A stretch of DNA of 64,000 nt from Sinohyriopsis cumingii (GCA_028554795.2 CM068842.1:25888590-25952589), one strand, 5' to 3'; shown: positions 1 through 22,205, counted from the first letter of the stretch. Notes: generated by a model from the letters alone, not told the origin. Program-made: numbers and translations.

Positions 1-243
1 ATGACGCTGTTGCAGATCGCTACTTTTGTAAGCAACATCATGAACATGACACGCCTTATCGATAGCGTTTATTGGATACTCACCGGGTTTGGGCTGATTT
101 TGATCATCGAGTCTGATATCTAATCGTGTTCCGGGGCCACAGTAGTTATATCCTGGGAGGTGTTTTTCTCCTGGATACTTTGCCCACGGTGTTCCGGGGA
201 GTTTTGCCAATTTGGCTGCAATATCACCTCCTCGCTTTTTTTT
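1..243 (-). CDS. Parvovirus-type phospholipase A2 domain (partial, runs off the window)
   Basis: This minus-strand frame is open from the T8 run at 236-243 to the window edge. It shows the two hallmarks of viral secreted-type phospholipase A2 domains: a calcium-binding loop of the form Y-x-C-G-P-G at about 130-150, and a helix with the catalytic His-Asp pair at 37-42, preceded by Asp-x-Ala-Cys and followed by x-x-Ala-Tyr. In parvoviral VP1-type capsid proteins, and reportedly in some adintovirus-like elements, this domain breaches the endosomal membrane during entry. Here it lies in the -1 frame relative to the zinc-ribbon ORF that covers the same DNA upstream, so the two are probably parts of one protein. 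No start codon of its own is evident. The family assignment is firm from the motifs; the host gene type is inference. Confidence 0.72.
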
Positions 244-398
244 AAAGCGTCCCCGGGTTTAATAGAAATAAATCTAAATTTCTTTGTACCGCATTGTACA
301 CACTTACCAGTAAGCGCCGATCTGTTATTTCTTGTTGTAGCGGTTGTCATATCATTTGTGCCAGTACGCACTCTACACTTCACACAATATAGATCCAT
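120..398 (-). CDS. Zinc-ribbon N-terminal ORF (DUF5679-like), probable front part of the PLA2 protein
   Basis: A 92-residue ORF opens with a four-cysteine zinc ribbon: C5-x-x-C8 and C33-x-x-C36 followed by G-T-K-K. This pattern resembles small DUF5679-type ribbons found in virus-like proteins. After about residue 55 the ORF loses recognisable character, while the -1 frame immediately becomes phospholipase-like. That suggests the annotated C-terminal third is out of frame, either by a one-base deletion or by programmed slippage at the A8 run. The start codon lies 5 nt from the start of the divergent ATPase gene. Function is not known; a nucleic-acid-binding or structural role in a minor capsid protein is inference. 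Confidence 0.6.
   Translation of the reverse strand: MDLYCVKCRVRTGTNDMTTATTRNNRSALTGKCVQCGTKKFRFISIKPGDALKKSEEVILQPNWQNSPEHRGQSIQEKNTSQDITTVAPEHD
236..243 (-). other. A8 run at the frame offset (candidate -1 slippery site)
   Basis: On the minus strand the ribbon frame reads TTA AAA AAA AGC. The phospholipase frame is offset by -1 from it directly after this run, which contains the heptamer A-AAA-AAG in the incoming frame. Homopolymer indel (decay or sequencing error) and programmed frameshifting both fit. Confidence 0.5.
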
Positions 399-403
399 AA
401 TTT

Positions 404-1078
404 ATGTATAGAGATATGAATATAATTGATTTTTCGGCGACTAAAACAAGAGAACCAGTTAAGCATGTTGCAGCGTTACCAAACTCAATCCGGATGATTA
501 TCATCGGACCATCTGGATCCGGCAAGACGCAATTGTTACTCAATTTAATAATGAGATGGATGAAGTGGGATAAGTTGTATTTGGTTGCTCCTAGCGTAGA
601 TGATCAACGATGCTACGAGGTGTTGAAAGATTTCAACGAGAATGCATCAGCGATCGCTAAAAAAAATGTCATCGAGTTTATTACAGATATCAATGATGCA
701 CCGGGTATTGATGATATTGATGGCGACGTTAACAATCTAGTCGTGTACGATGATGTTATGTTAGACAATCAAAAAAACCCAGCTAGGATATTTTCCAGAG
801 GCAGGCATAAAAACACTGACGTGATATATGTCACTCAACGATACACTCAGATTCCAAAAGTAATTAGAGACAACTGTAATATTCTTGCTGTGTTCAACGG
901 CGTTGATACACACACGCTACGAAATATTTGGCAGACATGGTGCGGCGGTGACATGGACTTTAATGTTTTTCGAAACTTTTTTAGTCATGCTCAGTCGACC
1001 CCACATGGATTCGTAACGATAAATTTACATGATCCTCGGACACGATATCGTATCGGACTTGACCAAATATTCGGTTAG
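404..1078 (+). CDS. A32-like (FtsK/HerA superfamily) genome-packaging ATPase
   Basis: A 224-residue P-loop ATPase. Walker A is at residues 35-42 (GPSGSGKT) and Walker B at 112-117 (LVVYDD), with a Thr-Gln sensor-like motif after an R-G-R-H segment at about residues 137-147. This is the layout of the compact packaging ATPases of poxvirus A32, adintoviruses and Polintons, which pump DNA into capsids. It is distinct from the ATPase of the 19.8-40.4 kb element: shorter, on the other strand, with different codon use. The gene is intact and followed after 32 nt by the GC-rich terminal palindrome. The ATG at 404 is used; a second ATG at 416 is equally possible. The family assignment is strong, and its identity as part of an integrated virus-like element follows from the neighbours. 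Confidence 0.82.
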   Translation: MYRDMNIIDFSATKTREPVKHVAALPNSIRMIIIGPSGSGKTQLLLNLIMRWMKWDKLYLVAPSVDDQRCYEVLKDFNENASAIAKKNVIEFITDINDAPGIDDIDGDVNNLVVYDDVMLDNQKNPARIFSRGRHKNTDVIYVTQRYTQIPKVIRDNCNILAVFNGVDTHTLRNIWQTWCGGDMDFNVFRNFFSHAQSTPHGFVTINLHDPRTRYRIGLDQIFG

Positions 1079-1110
1079 TTGTAAATAATTTTCATTGTAA
1101 ATAACCACTT

Positions 1111-1349
1111 AGCAGCAGAGGGGGCGATGACATCGACGCGGTCGTCGATGTGCTTACCGGACGCTGACGACGCTGGGGATCGACGCGCAGAAGGTGTTAA
1201 TTAAACCAAATGACGACGCGACGATCCCCCAACGACGTCGTCGTTTTTTTTTTACCAGGCGCTGACGACACTAGATCGTTGAGTGCAGAAAGTAATAATT
1301 AAGCAAAATAACGATTGGACAAAATGTCCGATTCGCCCCCTCTGCTGCT
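1111..1349. repeat. GC-rich palindromic terminal region of the left-edge element
   Basis: A perfect 17-bp inverted repeat (AGCAGCAGAGGGGGCGA at 1111-1127, its complement at 1333-1349) encloses about 205 bp of CG-rich DNA. Inside are CGACG/CGTCG stems, the near-palindrome AACGACGTCGTCGTT, a GGGGATCG...CGATCCCC pair, and two diverged tandem copies of a unit of about 85-95 bp beginning TTACC. It sits just outside the ATPase gene, where a linear element's end is expected. A hairpin-type terminus like those of single-strand DNA viruses is possible. Confidence 0.6.
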
Positions 1350-2872
1350 ACAGTGTATTAGAACATAAAGGAGTTTAAACTTGTACGGCGTACAAATAAA
1401 AAGAAGAAGGAAGAAGAAAGAAAAATACATTAAAATCGTCACATGAAGATAACAAAATGGTAGACATGAAAATCATGATAGTGCGACTGCAATGTAGGCT
1501 ATACCCAATTAGGGTATTAAATTGTATTTCAAAAAAGCAGAGCGGGAGCATTAAAACTATAAAGTTGAGTGCACAATATCTCACAAAACGCTGGTAAACA
1601 GACAGCGTAAAAGATTACAGTTCGGTGTATGAAATTTTAAACAAAATAAGGGACAAAGAAAATTACATAAATGTTGATGTAATTACTTGTACATAGGAAC
1701 ATCTATCTAAATGTATACAGAAGTGTTAAGTGCTGATGCAATTATTTGTACATATGAAAATCTCTCTAAATATATGCAAAGAGGGTATAGCAATGATGAA
1801 TAAACTACACAGACAACGCTGCATTTTCCCCTGAAAATAGTTTTACTCTGTACGTAATTGACAGCTTCGACATAGCTACAATATGTTTTTGTTCTAAAAC
1901 ATTGGAACATTATCCAATCTTTTGATATGGGAACGGTTTTATACATATTGGATGAAGTAAAATCCATTAGACTTTTTTTTACAGTGTGTAGATATACAGA
2001 TTTTAAGATATGAATGCTTTCAGTACTTTTAATAAACATTGAGGAGTAACATCATCTAAAATAACAAGTGCAATTAACAATGTATGTTACAGCCGGAGTC
2101 CATTCAGAGAAAAAAGTGATAGAGGACTTCAGATTCTGAAAAATAAGAAATACAGCACGTCCATCTTATCATGCGAAGCAATTTAATGCTGTAAGCTGGT
2201 TAACTCGCAAAGACTTGAACTTGGCAGACAATTTTAAAAAACGTTCACAACAATTAAAATGTGTCACCTTAGAAAACGTTCACAAAAATTAAAAAATGTT
2301 TCAGTTAAGGGATTCAAATTTATAAAAAGAGCTATCTAAAGCATTGCAACATTTCAATGAGACTTTGTTTCATAAATTGCTATCAGTCATTGCAAGCAAT
2401 TAAATTGGGGCAAAATTAAAAAATGAATATCAGCAAAAAAGATGAAGAAAAAGAAGTAATAGATTTTCACAGTATGCTTGTATCACCGTTTTTCACGTAG
2501 GCACGATGAAATAATATATTTAAGAGAGCCTAATAAAATGTTGTTATGTTTACTTTTCAACACTGAGATGAAAACAAAGGAGAGATATGTAACTTTAGGC
2601 CAAGCAATTAACCAAAAACCAAGCCTCAGCAATAATTGTACCTCACATTTAGTAATCCTGTTAAATTAAATGAAACAGATAAAAACCTGCTTGAACAAAG
2701 ATAAGCTGACAATTATTTTATCTAAATGTGGAAGTTACAATTGCCAATAAGGTTACAGCTGGTGATTTCGTTATAATTTTCAATGTACATACTAGTTTTG
2801 ATTCAGTTTGCTTTAGTACATATGCAACCATTTTATTAAATCTATCAGCAGAAAGATAAATCATCATTATCC
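1350..2872. other. AT-rich non-coding DNA
   Basis: No convincing coding region or RNA gene. Two short stretches around 1690 and 1740 are near-copies of each other (attTGTACATA...TCTAAATaTAT). Short ORFs here lack codon structure or recognisable motifs. Confidence 0.5.
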
Positions 2873-3120
2873 GGAATTAGCATCCCTTGGTAGAATTAGT
2901 ACATCTTGGTGGAATGAGTATCCCTTGGTAGAATTAGTACCCCTTGGTGGAATGAGTATCCCTTGGTAGAATTAGTACCCCTTGGTGGAATGAGTATCCC
3001 TTGGTAGAATTAGTACCCCTTGGTGGAATGAGTATCCCTTGGTAGAATTAGTACCCCTTGATGGAATTAGCATCCCTTGGTAGAATTAGTACTCCTTGGT
3101 GGAATGAGTATCCCTTGCTG
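2873..3120. repeat. Minisatellite, 19-bp unit arranged as a 38-bp dimer
   Basis: About 13 alternating units of the type CCCTTGGTAGAATTAGTA and CCCTTGGTGGAATGAGTAT. The central copies are nearly identical and the edge copies diverged, which is typical of unequal crossing-over. Confidence 0.9.
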
Positions 3121-3399
3121 GAGCTATTCTATTAGTCCTAAAAATATTCGCACAAGTGTACTGTAATCTCCAAATCCATTTCTAAAATGCAACAAGCATC
3201 ATAAATATTTTGAATAAAATTTGTTACCGATCTGATTCGTTCATCAGATGCGTATTATATTTGTTTATCGGTATGTATTGAGCCCTGTTATAATCAAGAT
3301 GATATATAATGAATGATCAAGACCATTCTGCTTCGAAAGTATGACAAGTGTTTAATAAATGGGAACTATAATAGTTTAATTTCTGCAGACAAGCATTAC

Positions 3400-4074
<675 letters not shown>

Positions 4075-4252
4075 GATGGTTGTTCTTTTAGCGGCATTTT
4101 AACACGATATTGGCTATATCAGTGCCGAGAAATGGGAGATACGTGCCTTTTTTGAGGACACACCTGGGCATAAGAGGTGGGCTGACCTAGGCGGGTACTG
4201 AACCCTTAACCCTTGGATTACGAGTCCGACGCTCAACCAACTGAACTACTGA
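4075..4252 (-). mobile_element. tRNA-derived SINE copy
   Basis: Reading leftwards from 4252, the sequence starts with a tRNA-like head: A-box-like TAGTTCAGTTGG, then GAGCGTCGGACTCGTAATCC and a B-box-like GGGTTCAGTACC. About 100 bp of non-tRNA body follows. The B box departs from the polymerase III consensus and the head carries mismatches, so this is an old SINE copy and not a working tRNA gene. Confidence 0.6.
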
Positions 4253-13125
<8,873 letters not shown>

Positions 13126-13221
13126 AATAATAATAATAATAACAATAACAATGACGATGATGATGATGTTAATAATAATAATAATAATAATAATACTAAC
13201 AATGACGATGATGATGATGTG
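13126..13221. repeat. (AAT)n/(GAT)n microsatellite
   Basis: AAT and GATGATG triplet tracts. A related tract lies on the other side of the SINE that follows. Confidence 0.9.
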
Positions 13222-13299
13222 ACGTGATTATGTGTTTGTGTGAATAGGATTTTTAACGTAGCTTTAACAATTTTTCAGTCATATTGCTACGATGTCTGC

Positions 13300-13549
13300 A
13301 GTGTGGCAGTTTATAGTGATGTCTATCACTGGGGCATCATGCCGCAGACATGTAGCATGATGTCCCACCCAGTCATATTATCCTGACACCAGGCCGACCA
13401 GTCCTGACACTAACCTCTTAATGCTGAGCGTCTAGCGAGGAAGCTGTTAGTGCCATTTTTGTAAGTCTTTGGTACGACTCGGCCGGGGTTCGAACCCACG
13501 ACCTCCCGCTTCCGAGGCGGACGCTCTAACCACTAGGTCTCCGGAGCGG
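13300..13549 (-). mobile_element. tRNA-derived SINE
   Basis: Reading leftwards from 13549, the element has a full tRNA-like head with canonical polymerase III boxes: A box TAGTGGTTAGAG and B box GGTTCGAACCC. A body of about 170 bp includes the GTGTCAGGATAAT segment. The type resembles tRNA-headed SINEs common in molluscs. It is flanked on both sides by AAT/GAT microsatellite, which may mark its insertion into, or nucleation of, such a tract. Confidence 0.8.
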
Positions 13550-13562
13550 TAATGATGATGAT

Positions 13563-13606
<44 letters not shown>

Positions 13607-13778
13607 CAATGACGATGATGATGTTGTTAATAATAATAATAATAACAATAACAACAATGATAATAACAATAATAATAATAACAATAATAATAATAATAAT
13701 GACGATGGTGATGATGTTAATAATAATAATAATAATAATGACGATGATGTTGATGTTAACAACAACAACAACAACAAC

Positions 13779-13813
<35 letters not shown>

Positions 13814-13840
13814 TGATGATAATAATAATAATAATAGTCA
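13550..13840. repeat. Long (AAT)n/(AAC)n/(GAT)n microsatellite
   Basis: About 290 bp of mixed triplet repeats. All overlapping poly-Ile, poly-Leu and poly-Met frames are artefacts. Confidence 0.97.
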
Positions 13841-18120
<4,280 letters not shown>

Positions 18121-18400
18121 AGTTGATATGCATAGACTTATGTTATTATCCCGTCCACGAAGTTGATATGCATAGACTTATGTTATTATCCCGTCCACGA
18201 AGTTGATATGCATAGACTTATGTTATTATCCCGTCCACGAAGTTGATATGCATAGACTTATGTTATTATCCCGTCCACGAAGTTGATATGCATAGACTTA
18301 TGTTATTATCCCGTCCACGAAGTTGATATGCATAGACTTATGTTATTATCCCGTCCACGAAGTTGATATGCATAGACTTATGTTATTATCCCGTCCACGA
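18121..18400. repeat. Perfect 40-bp minisatellite, seven copies
   Basis: Seven identical 40-bp units, each containing GATATGCATAGACTTATG and ending ATCCCGTCCACGA, with no visible divergence between copies. There are no spacers, so it is not CRISPR-like. The lack of divergence implies very recent expansion. Confidence 0.97.
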
Positions 18401-18404
18401 AGTA

Positions 18405-18966
18405 GGGGTTATAATAGTAGTGCTAGCTCCGGCTGAGAGAAATAAAGAACGAAATAAAAGGATTGGCAATAACATCACAGTCCCCAACATTCATGGTAAA
18501 CAAGGTGGAATTGAGTGTAAAAACCATAACGTCTCACCTTTGCTGAAAGCATGCAGGAGGAAAGATGAGACAGCCGATTACATAACCAGTGAGTGCAGCA
18601 GGCTAGTGCAGTATGAGTTTAAAAATAGGCACGACAGGGTGACTCTATCCCTACACTGGCAGCTCTCCAAGAAATTTGTAATTGAAATCCTTCGAAGACA
18701 AGGCAGAGAAAGTGGTTGAGAACGGCAAGTCGAAATCCCACAAGGATTTCAACAACCAGACTGACCACAGGATGCAGCACAGAATGGTAGACATAGTACC
18801 GGATAATAAAGAGAGGAACCCAATTTACGTTCATAGACATAATAGCACCAGAGAGATCTCAAGATGCTTGTATGAAACATGGAAAAGCATAGTGATCTGG
18901 CTCAAGAACTTGGAAATTCTGGAAAACATAGAAGGTGGTGGGATCACTTGCTTTAATACGTCATGA
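18405..18966 (+). mobile_element. 3' fragment of a LINE (non-LTR retrotransposon) ORF2
   Basis: A decayed coding fragment in at least two frames (18405-18719, then about 18682-18966). The first contains the Cys/His-type C-terminal region of LINE polymerases: C-R-R-K-D-E-T followed by I-T-S-E-C-S-R-L, then an R-H-D-R-V and H-W-Q-L segment. The second carries the following conserved D-F-N-x-Q-T-D-H stretch. The reverse transcriptase domain is absent, consistent with 5' truncation plus a frameshift. A (TA)n tract follows. Confidence 0.75.
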
Positions 18967-19004
18967 GTTAGGTGACACATAGAGACACTTTGAATAGCAC
19001 TAAA

Positions 19005-19007
<3 letters not shown>

Positions 19008-19094
<87 letters not shown>

Positions 19095-19108
19095 TATATA
19101 TAGATATA
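19008..19108. repeat. (TA)n microsatellite
   Basis: About 85 bp of TA, then interrupted TAGATATA units; directly downstream of the LINE fragment. Confidence 0.95.
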
Positions 19109-19629
19109 GTACTAATGTTTTGTGATTACATGTATTAATATTATTATTTGGCCACTTACGCTTCTGCTCCGAGAAGTCGAATTTTTGCAGCGAGGTTGGA
19201 AAATATTACGAAGATCCTATTTTCGTCTATGGACAGGACTGGTGGTAATCAAAACCAACATTTAAAAAAAAGTCCGAAAGAGTCAAATATGTATTTAGGA
19301 TTAAAATTATAAAGGCGCGCATGACTTCATCCGGAACGTGATTAAGTTGTAGCGTTTACCGGGAACTGCCACACTGCTATAGAACAAAAAAAAAAAAAAA
19401 AAAAAAAAAATACGCAAGCGTAAAATCTAGCCTAATGACTGAGCAGATAATCGTGGACGACAACCTAATATTTGTGGTGAAAAGAAAGGTGACATGCATA
19501 CAGGGAGCACGCAGAAATATTTTCGGATGGGGTGGGGGTCGACAAACATGTACTGGTCAGCCTAAAATATGTTTAGAGGTGAAATGGGGAGGGGGCAAGT
19601 GCCCCCTTGACCCTATGTGCAAGCGCCCA

Positions 19630-19662
<33 letters not shown>

Positions 19663-19792
19663 GCATTGCTTAATATTTAAAAATTATTTTGAAAAATCTG
19701 AATTTCTAGACAAGCTAGTCCTAAATAACCACGGTTTCCAAGGTGATGTAAACAAGCAACTGTATGGCCATTTGAATAAGACTATTTTCATG
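19109..19792. other. Non-coding left flank of the Polinton
   Basis: Holds an A24-type run near 19386, a G-rich stretch at about 19525-19620 (GGGGGCAAGTGCCCCC hairpin-like), and an (ACAT)n microsatellite at about 19629-19660. No gene seen. Confidence 0.5.
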
Positions 19793-19798
19793 TAGGAG
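19793..19798. other. Left target-site duplication, TAGGAG
   Basis: The 6-bp TAGGAG directly abuts the AG end of the left TIR and is repeated exactly at 40396-40401 after the CT end of the right TIR. Six bases is the target duplication length known for Polinton integrases. Confidence 0.95.
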
Positions 19799-20152
19799 AG
19801 TAGTGAAGGGGGACACTTTACGGACAATGGGAATTAGCATTAAAAACACCCTTGGGACACTTTACGGACAATGGAAATTTAACATGGAGAAAAATCGTGG
19901 GACACTTTACGGACAAGGGGAATTAACATGGGAATAAAATCGTGGGACACTCTACGGACAAGGGGAATTAACATGGGAATAAATCGTGGGATACTATACG
20001 TACAAGGGGAATTTAACATGGGATTTTTTTTTTTTTAAAAAGTTTTTTTTTTAAAATTTAAATTTAAATTTAAATTTAAAAAAGGGGTAGGCAATTCAAA
20101 GACTATCTCTTTTCGAGAAATATGGCTGGCCCTGAAAAGGGCCTTTGGGTTT
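19799..20152 (+). repeat. Left terminal inverted repeat (354 bp)
   Basis: Matches the reverse complement of 40042-40395 with about one substitution (T10-A4 versus T11-A3). From the end inwards it holds five iterons of about 44-45 bp starting at 19810, 19854, 19899, 19944 and 19988 (GGGACACTTTACGGACAA type), T-rich and AAATTT-rich blocks, then a histone-type stem-loop with its downstream element read on the minus strand. Confidence 0.97.
20123..20149 (-). promoter_or_regulatory. Histone-type 3' stem-loop ending the 20169-20540 gene (in the left TIR)
   Basis: On the minus strand the 16-nt core at 20128-20143 reads GGCCCTTTTCAGGGCC, a perfect 6-bp stem and 4-nt loop matching the metazoan replication-dependent histone consensus. 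It has CCCAAA upstream, AGCCA downstream, and a CGAAAAGAGATAG block about 14 nt further on that resembles the U7-binding element. The stop codon is 25 nt upstream. No AATAAA is seen between stop and TIR. Confidence 0.85.
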
Positions 20153-20168
20153 TCTTCTTCTTCTACTT

Positions 20169-20540
20169 CTAATTTCTCCTTTTCCTCCACCAACTTCTTA
20201 TTTTATCTCCAACACTCTTTCTCTTCTTTTTTTTCTCCTCCTCTTCTTCTTTCTTCTCTTCTTTCTTCCTCTTCTCATTTTCTTCTTCTTTTTCAATTTT
20301 TTCGTTCCATGTTCTTATTCTTATCTTTTCCTCTTCATCCTCCTTCTCCTCCTTTATTTCCTTCATCACACCACTAATCATGTCCTTTGCTTTTCTTAAG
20401 TTGTTAATTTCCATTTTTACTCTATGCGGACTATAAGAATAGTGGTCTTCAACGAGTCGTACGAGCATTTGTTCTATCATGCCCAAATTGTCAAGGACGT
20501 CTTGCAATGATTGAAACTTATCCAGGTGGTTTGAAGCCAT
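20169..20540 (-). CDS. Lysine/glutamate-rich small protein, histone-stem-loop gene 1
   Basis: 123 residues, not recognised. Residues 1-60 form a likely amphipathic helix region (H-L-D-K-F-Q-S-L-Q start). Residues about 62-108 are an extremely charged K/E coiled-coil-like tract, and the C-terminus is basic with W-W-R-K-R-R. It is the first of three tandem cassettes with a shared promoter sequence, a short ORF and a histone-type 3' end. The pattern L-x-K-x-x-x-L-x-x-x-L near the N-terminus recurs in the next two genes, suggesting distant paralogy. A TATA-like GTATAAGAAC at about 20581-20590 lies 42-50 nt upstream of this ATG. A nuclear, DNA- or chromatin-related role is only inference from charge and mRNA type. 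Confidence 0.7.
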   Translation of the reverse strand: MASNHLDKFQSLQDVLDNLGMIEQMLVRLVEDHYSYSPHRVKMEINNLRKAKDMISGVMKEIKEEKEDEEEKIRIRTWNEKIEKEEENEKRKKEEKKEEEEEKKKKRKSVGDKIRSWWRKRRN

Positions 20541-20580
20541 CTTCTATGTAGAATGGTTTGAACGACGAATACTGTGGGTT

Positions 20581-20688
20581 CTTATACTTAAAGCGCGTAC
20601 GTGAAGGAAAACATCCCCCTAAAAACATACAATGGATCTTACCTAGATCATGACCAAACAACGCGCGGACGTGAAGGAAAACATCCCC
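20581..20688 (-). promoter_or_regulatory. Promoter region of histone-stem-loop gene 1
   Basis: TATA-like GTATAAGAAC (minus strand) is preceded by GCGC and the repeated 26-bp element at 20593-20618 and again at 20663-20688 (core GTCCGCGC with GGATGTTTTCC, minus strand). Between the copies lies a GATCTTACCTAGATC near-palindrome. The same arrangement recurs upstream of genes 2 and 3. Confidence 0.65.
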
Positions 20689-20912
20689 CTACTTTTTCAT
20701 TTCATATAATATAACCCAAACTATACTCTTCACATTTGCTAAGAAACAATAAAGAAACCCATAATCTACTATTCTCACAAACATACCTTTACTCTTACTA
20801 ACACTAACACACAAACACATACTCTCACATTTTTATAAAAGAGTTAGTGTTTATATTCACACTACTCTACCTACACATTGGCAAATTGATGGTTATTTCT
20901 TTTCTTGAGTAT

Positions 20913-20938
20913 TGGGTAGCCCTGAAAAGGGCTGTTTT
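20913..20938 (-). promoter_or_regulatory. Histone-type 3' stem-loop ending the 20961-21317 gene
   Basis: Minus-strand core at 20918-20933 reads AGCCCTTTTCAGGGCT, followed by the canonical ACCCA cleavage-side flank. CAAGAAAAGA about 10 nt further on closely resembles a U7-binding downstream element. It lies 27 nt after the stop codon. Confidence 0.88.
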
Positions 20939-20960
20939 TTTAAACTTCAGAGACCCCTGG

Positions 20961-21317
20961 TTAATGGTGGCACCTTCCGGGTCTGGCACCACAGACACAA
21001 CGTCTACTCCAATCATTAGTCCAATTCACATGACTTGTTTGAAGAGCAGACGGTGGGTGAGTGGCTTCACTATCCCACTCCTCCGTTTGCGGAATAGTGA
21101 ACACTTCTTCTTCCCTCTGTCTTCTTTGTCTTTGTCTTTGTTGTGATTGTGGTTCAGCTCTCTTTCTTTCATTCTCTTCTTTCATTTTTCTCTCCTTCTC
21201 CTCCTGTTCTATTCTCACTTCTTCCACAAGGGCCTCCGCAGTCAGCTCGTTCAGTAGGTATCTGGCATACTCCAGATGCATCTGAAGTTCCATCAATTTA
21301 GTCAGTCTTCTGCTCAT
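20961..21317 (-). CDS. Small charged protein, histone-stem-loop gene 2
   Basis: 118 residues, family not recognised. The N-terminal 35 residues are helical and leucine-rich (L-T-K-L-M-E-L then L-L-N-E-L). Residues 36-70 are E/K/R/Q-rich and coiled-coil-like. The C-terminal third is Ser/Thr/Trp-containing and ends with a Cys-rich R-C-V-C-G-A tail. The cassette (promoter, ORF, 3' end) is homologous in its non-coding parts to gene 3: the 3' regions at 20841-20940 and 21702-21802 are nearly identical, while the proteins have diverged strongly. TATAAAT (minus strand, about 21369-21375) precedes the ATG by about 52 nt. Confidence 0.7.
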   Translation of the reverse strand: MSRRLTKLMELQMHLEYARYLLNELTAEALVEEVRIEQEEKERKMKEENERKRAEPQSQQRQRQRRQREEEVFTIPQTEEWDSEATHPPSALQTSHVNWTNDWSRRCVCGARPGRCHH

Positions 21318-21368
21318 TTTTACTGTTGATCAATCAACATGGGTAGCTGGACTGCCGAACAAGTTTCA

Positions 21369-21480
21369 ATTTATACTGAAAGCGCGGACGTGATGGAAAA
21401 CATCCCTAATAACATAAAATTGATCTTACCTAGATCATGAACAAAAAATAAAACAACAACGCGCGGACCTAAAAGAAACA
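21369..21480 (-). promoter_or_regulatory. Promoter region of histone-stem-loop gene 2
   Basis: Minus-strand TATAAAT box, then the GCGC/ACGTC/GGATGTTTTCC element at 21382-21407, the GATCTTACCTAGATC near-palindrome at about 21422-21436, and a degenerate second GCGCGGAC copy at about 21461. Confidence 0.65.
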
Positions 21481-21774
21481 CTCACTCACTTTTTTATGCT
21501 ACCCATCAATATTTTAAAATTTTTATAAATCACTTCAATAGACTATCCACATACGCAAAGCAATCCAATCTAACCCAAAATATATACCTCTAACAGCCAA
21601 AAAAAACTAACATCATTTTAATCTACTATCCACACCAACCTATTTTATCACTTACAAACACAAACACACAAACTCATACCCTCACATTTTTTTTAAGAAA
21701 GAGTTAGTGTTTATTTTCACACTACTCTACCTACACACATTGGCAAATGGATCGTTATTTCTTTTCTAGAGTAT

Positions 21775-21800
21775 TGGGTAGCCCTGAAAAGGGCTGTTTT
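21775..21800 (-). promoter_or_regulatory. Histone-type 3' stem-loop ending the 21831-22205 gene
   Basis: Minus-strand core AGCCCTTTTCAGGGCT at 21780-21795, with ACCCA flank and a following TAGAAAAGA purine block, 35 nt after the stop. An AATAAA (minus strand, 21710-21715) about 65 nt downstream could be a backup poly(A) signal, as in some histone genes. Confidence 0.86.
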
Positions 21801-21830
21801 TTGTTTTGCTATGGCATTCTTTTTTAGTTT

Positions 21831-21946
21831 CTAAGAATGCGATGTCCTCTGAGGATACTTTCTGGCAATAGGTCTGCTTCTTCGGAAAGAGAAGAAGAAT
21901 TCTTTGGTGTCGATACGACAATCGACAAAGCCTCTGTCAGCTTCAG

Positions 21947-21977
<31 letters not shown>

Positions 21978-22205
21978 TTGCTGCTGTCTCTGAAGTCTGT
22001 ACTTCTCTGTCCATTCTTCTTTCTCCTTGTTCATTTCTTCTCTGAAGAGCTCTTCTATCAGGTCTTCAGTGATTTTTAACATTCTCACATTCTCTATTTC
22101 TTCTGGCTTCGGTATCAGACTGTGTCTGACCCTATGCAAATTCACGTAGGCTTCGTTGAGCTTAGCTAGTTTGGAGCACATCTTCTTAGGATGATGAGTC
22201 GACAA
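21831..22205 (-). CDS. Small polyglutamine-containing protein, histone-stem-loop gene 3
   Basis: 124 residues, not recognised. The N-terminal half is helical (S-K-L-A-K-L-N-E-A then K-I-T-E-D-L-I-E-E-L-F). A pure glutamine tract of about 13 residues sits near residues 74-86, and the C-terminus is Arg/Phe/Ser-rich. The CAG/CAA-type tract may be length-variable. Third tandem cassette; promoter element at 22247-22272 with TTTAAG/TTAAGAAC in place of a clear TATA box. Confidence 0.68.

Noticed and set aside
13490..13549. Functional tRNA gene
   Set aside because: The A and B boxes are good but the cloverleaf has mismatched stems and is followed by SINE body sequence.
18121..18400. CRISPR-like array of identical repeats
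   Set aside because: The units are directly adjacent with no spacers, and the DNA is eukaryotic.
20128..20143. Reading the GGCCC hairpins as bacterial-type terminators
   Set aside because: The 6-bp stem, TTTC loop and flanks match the histone mRNA consensus specifically, and no bacterial context exists.
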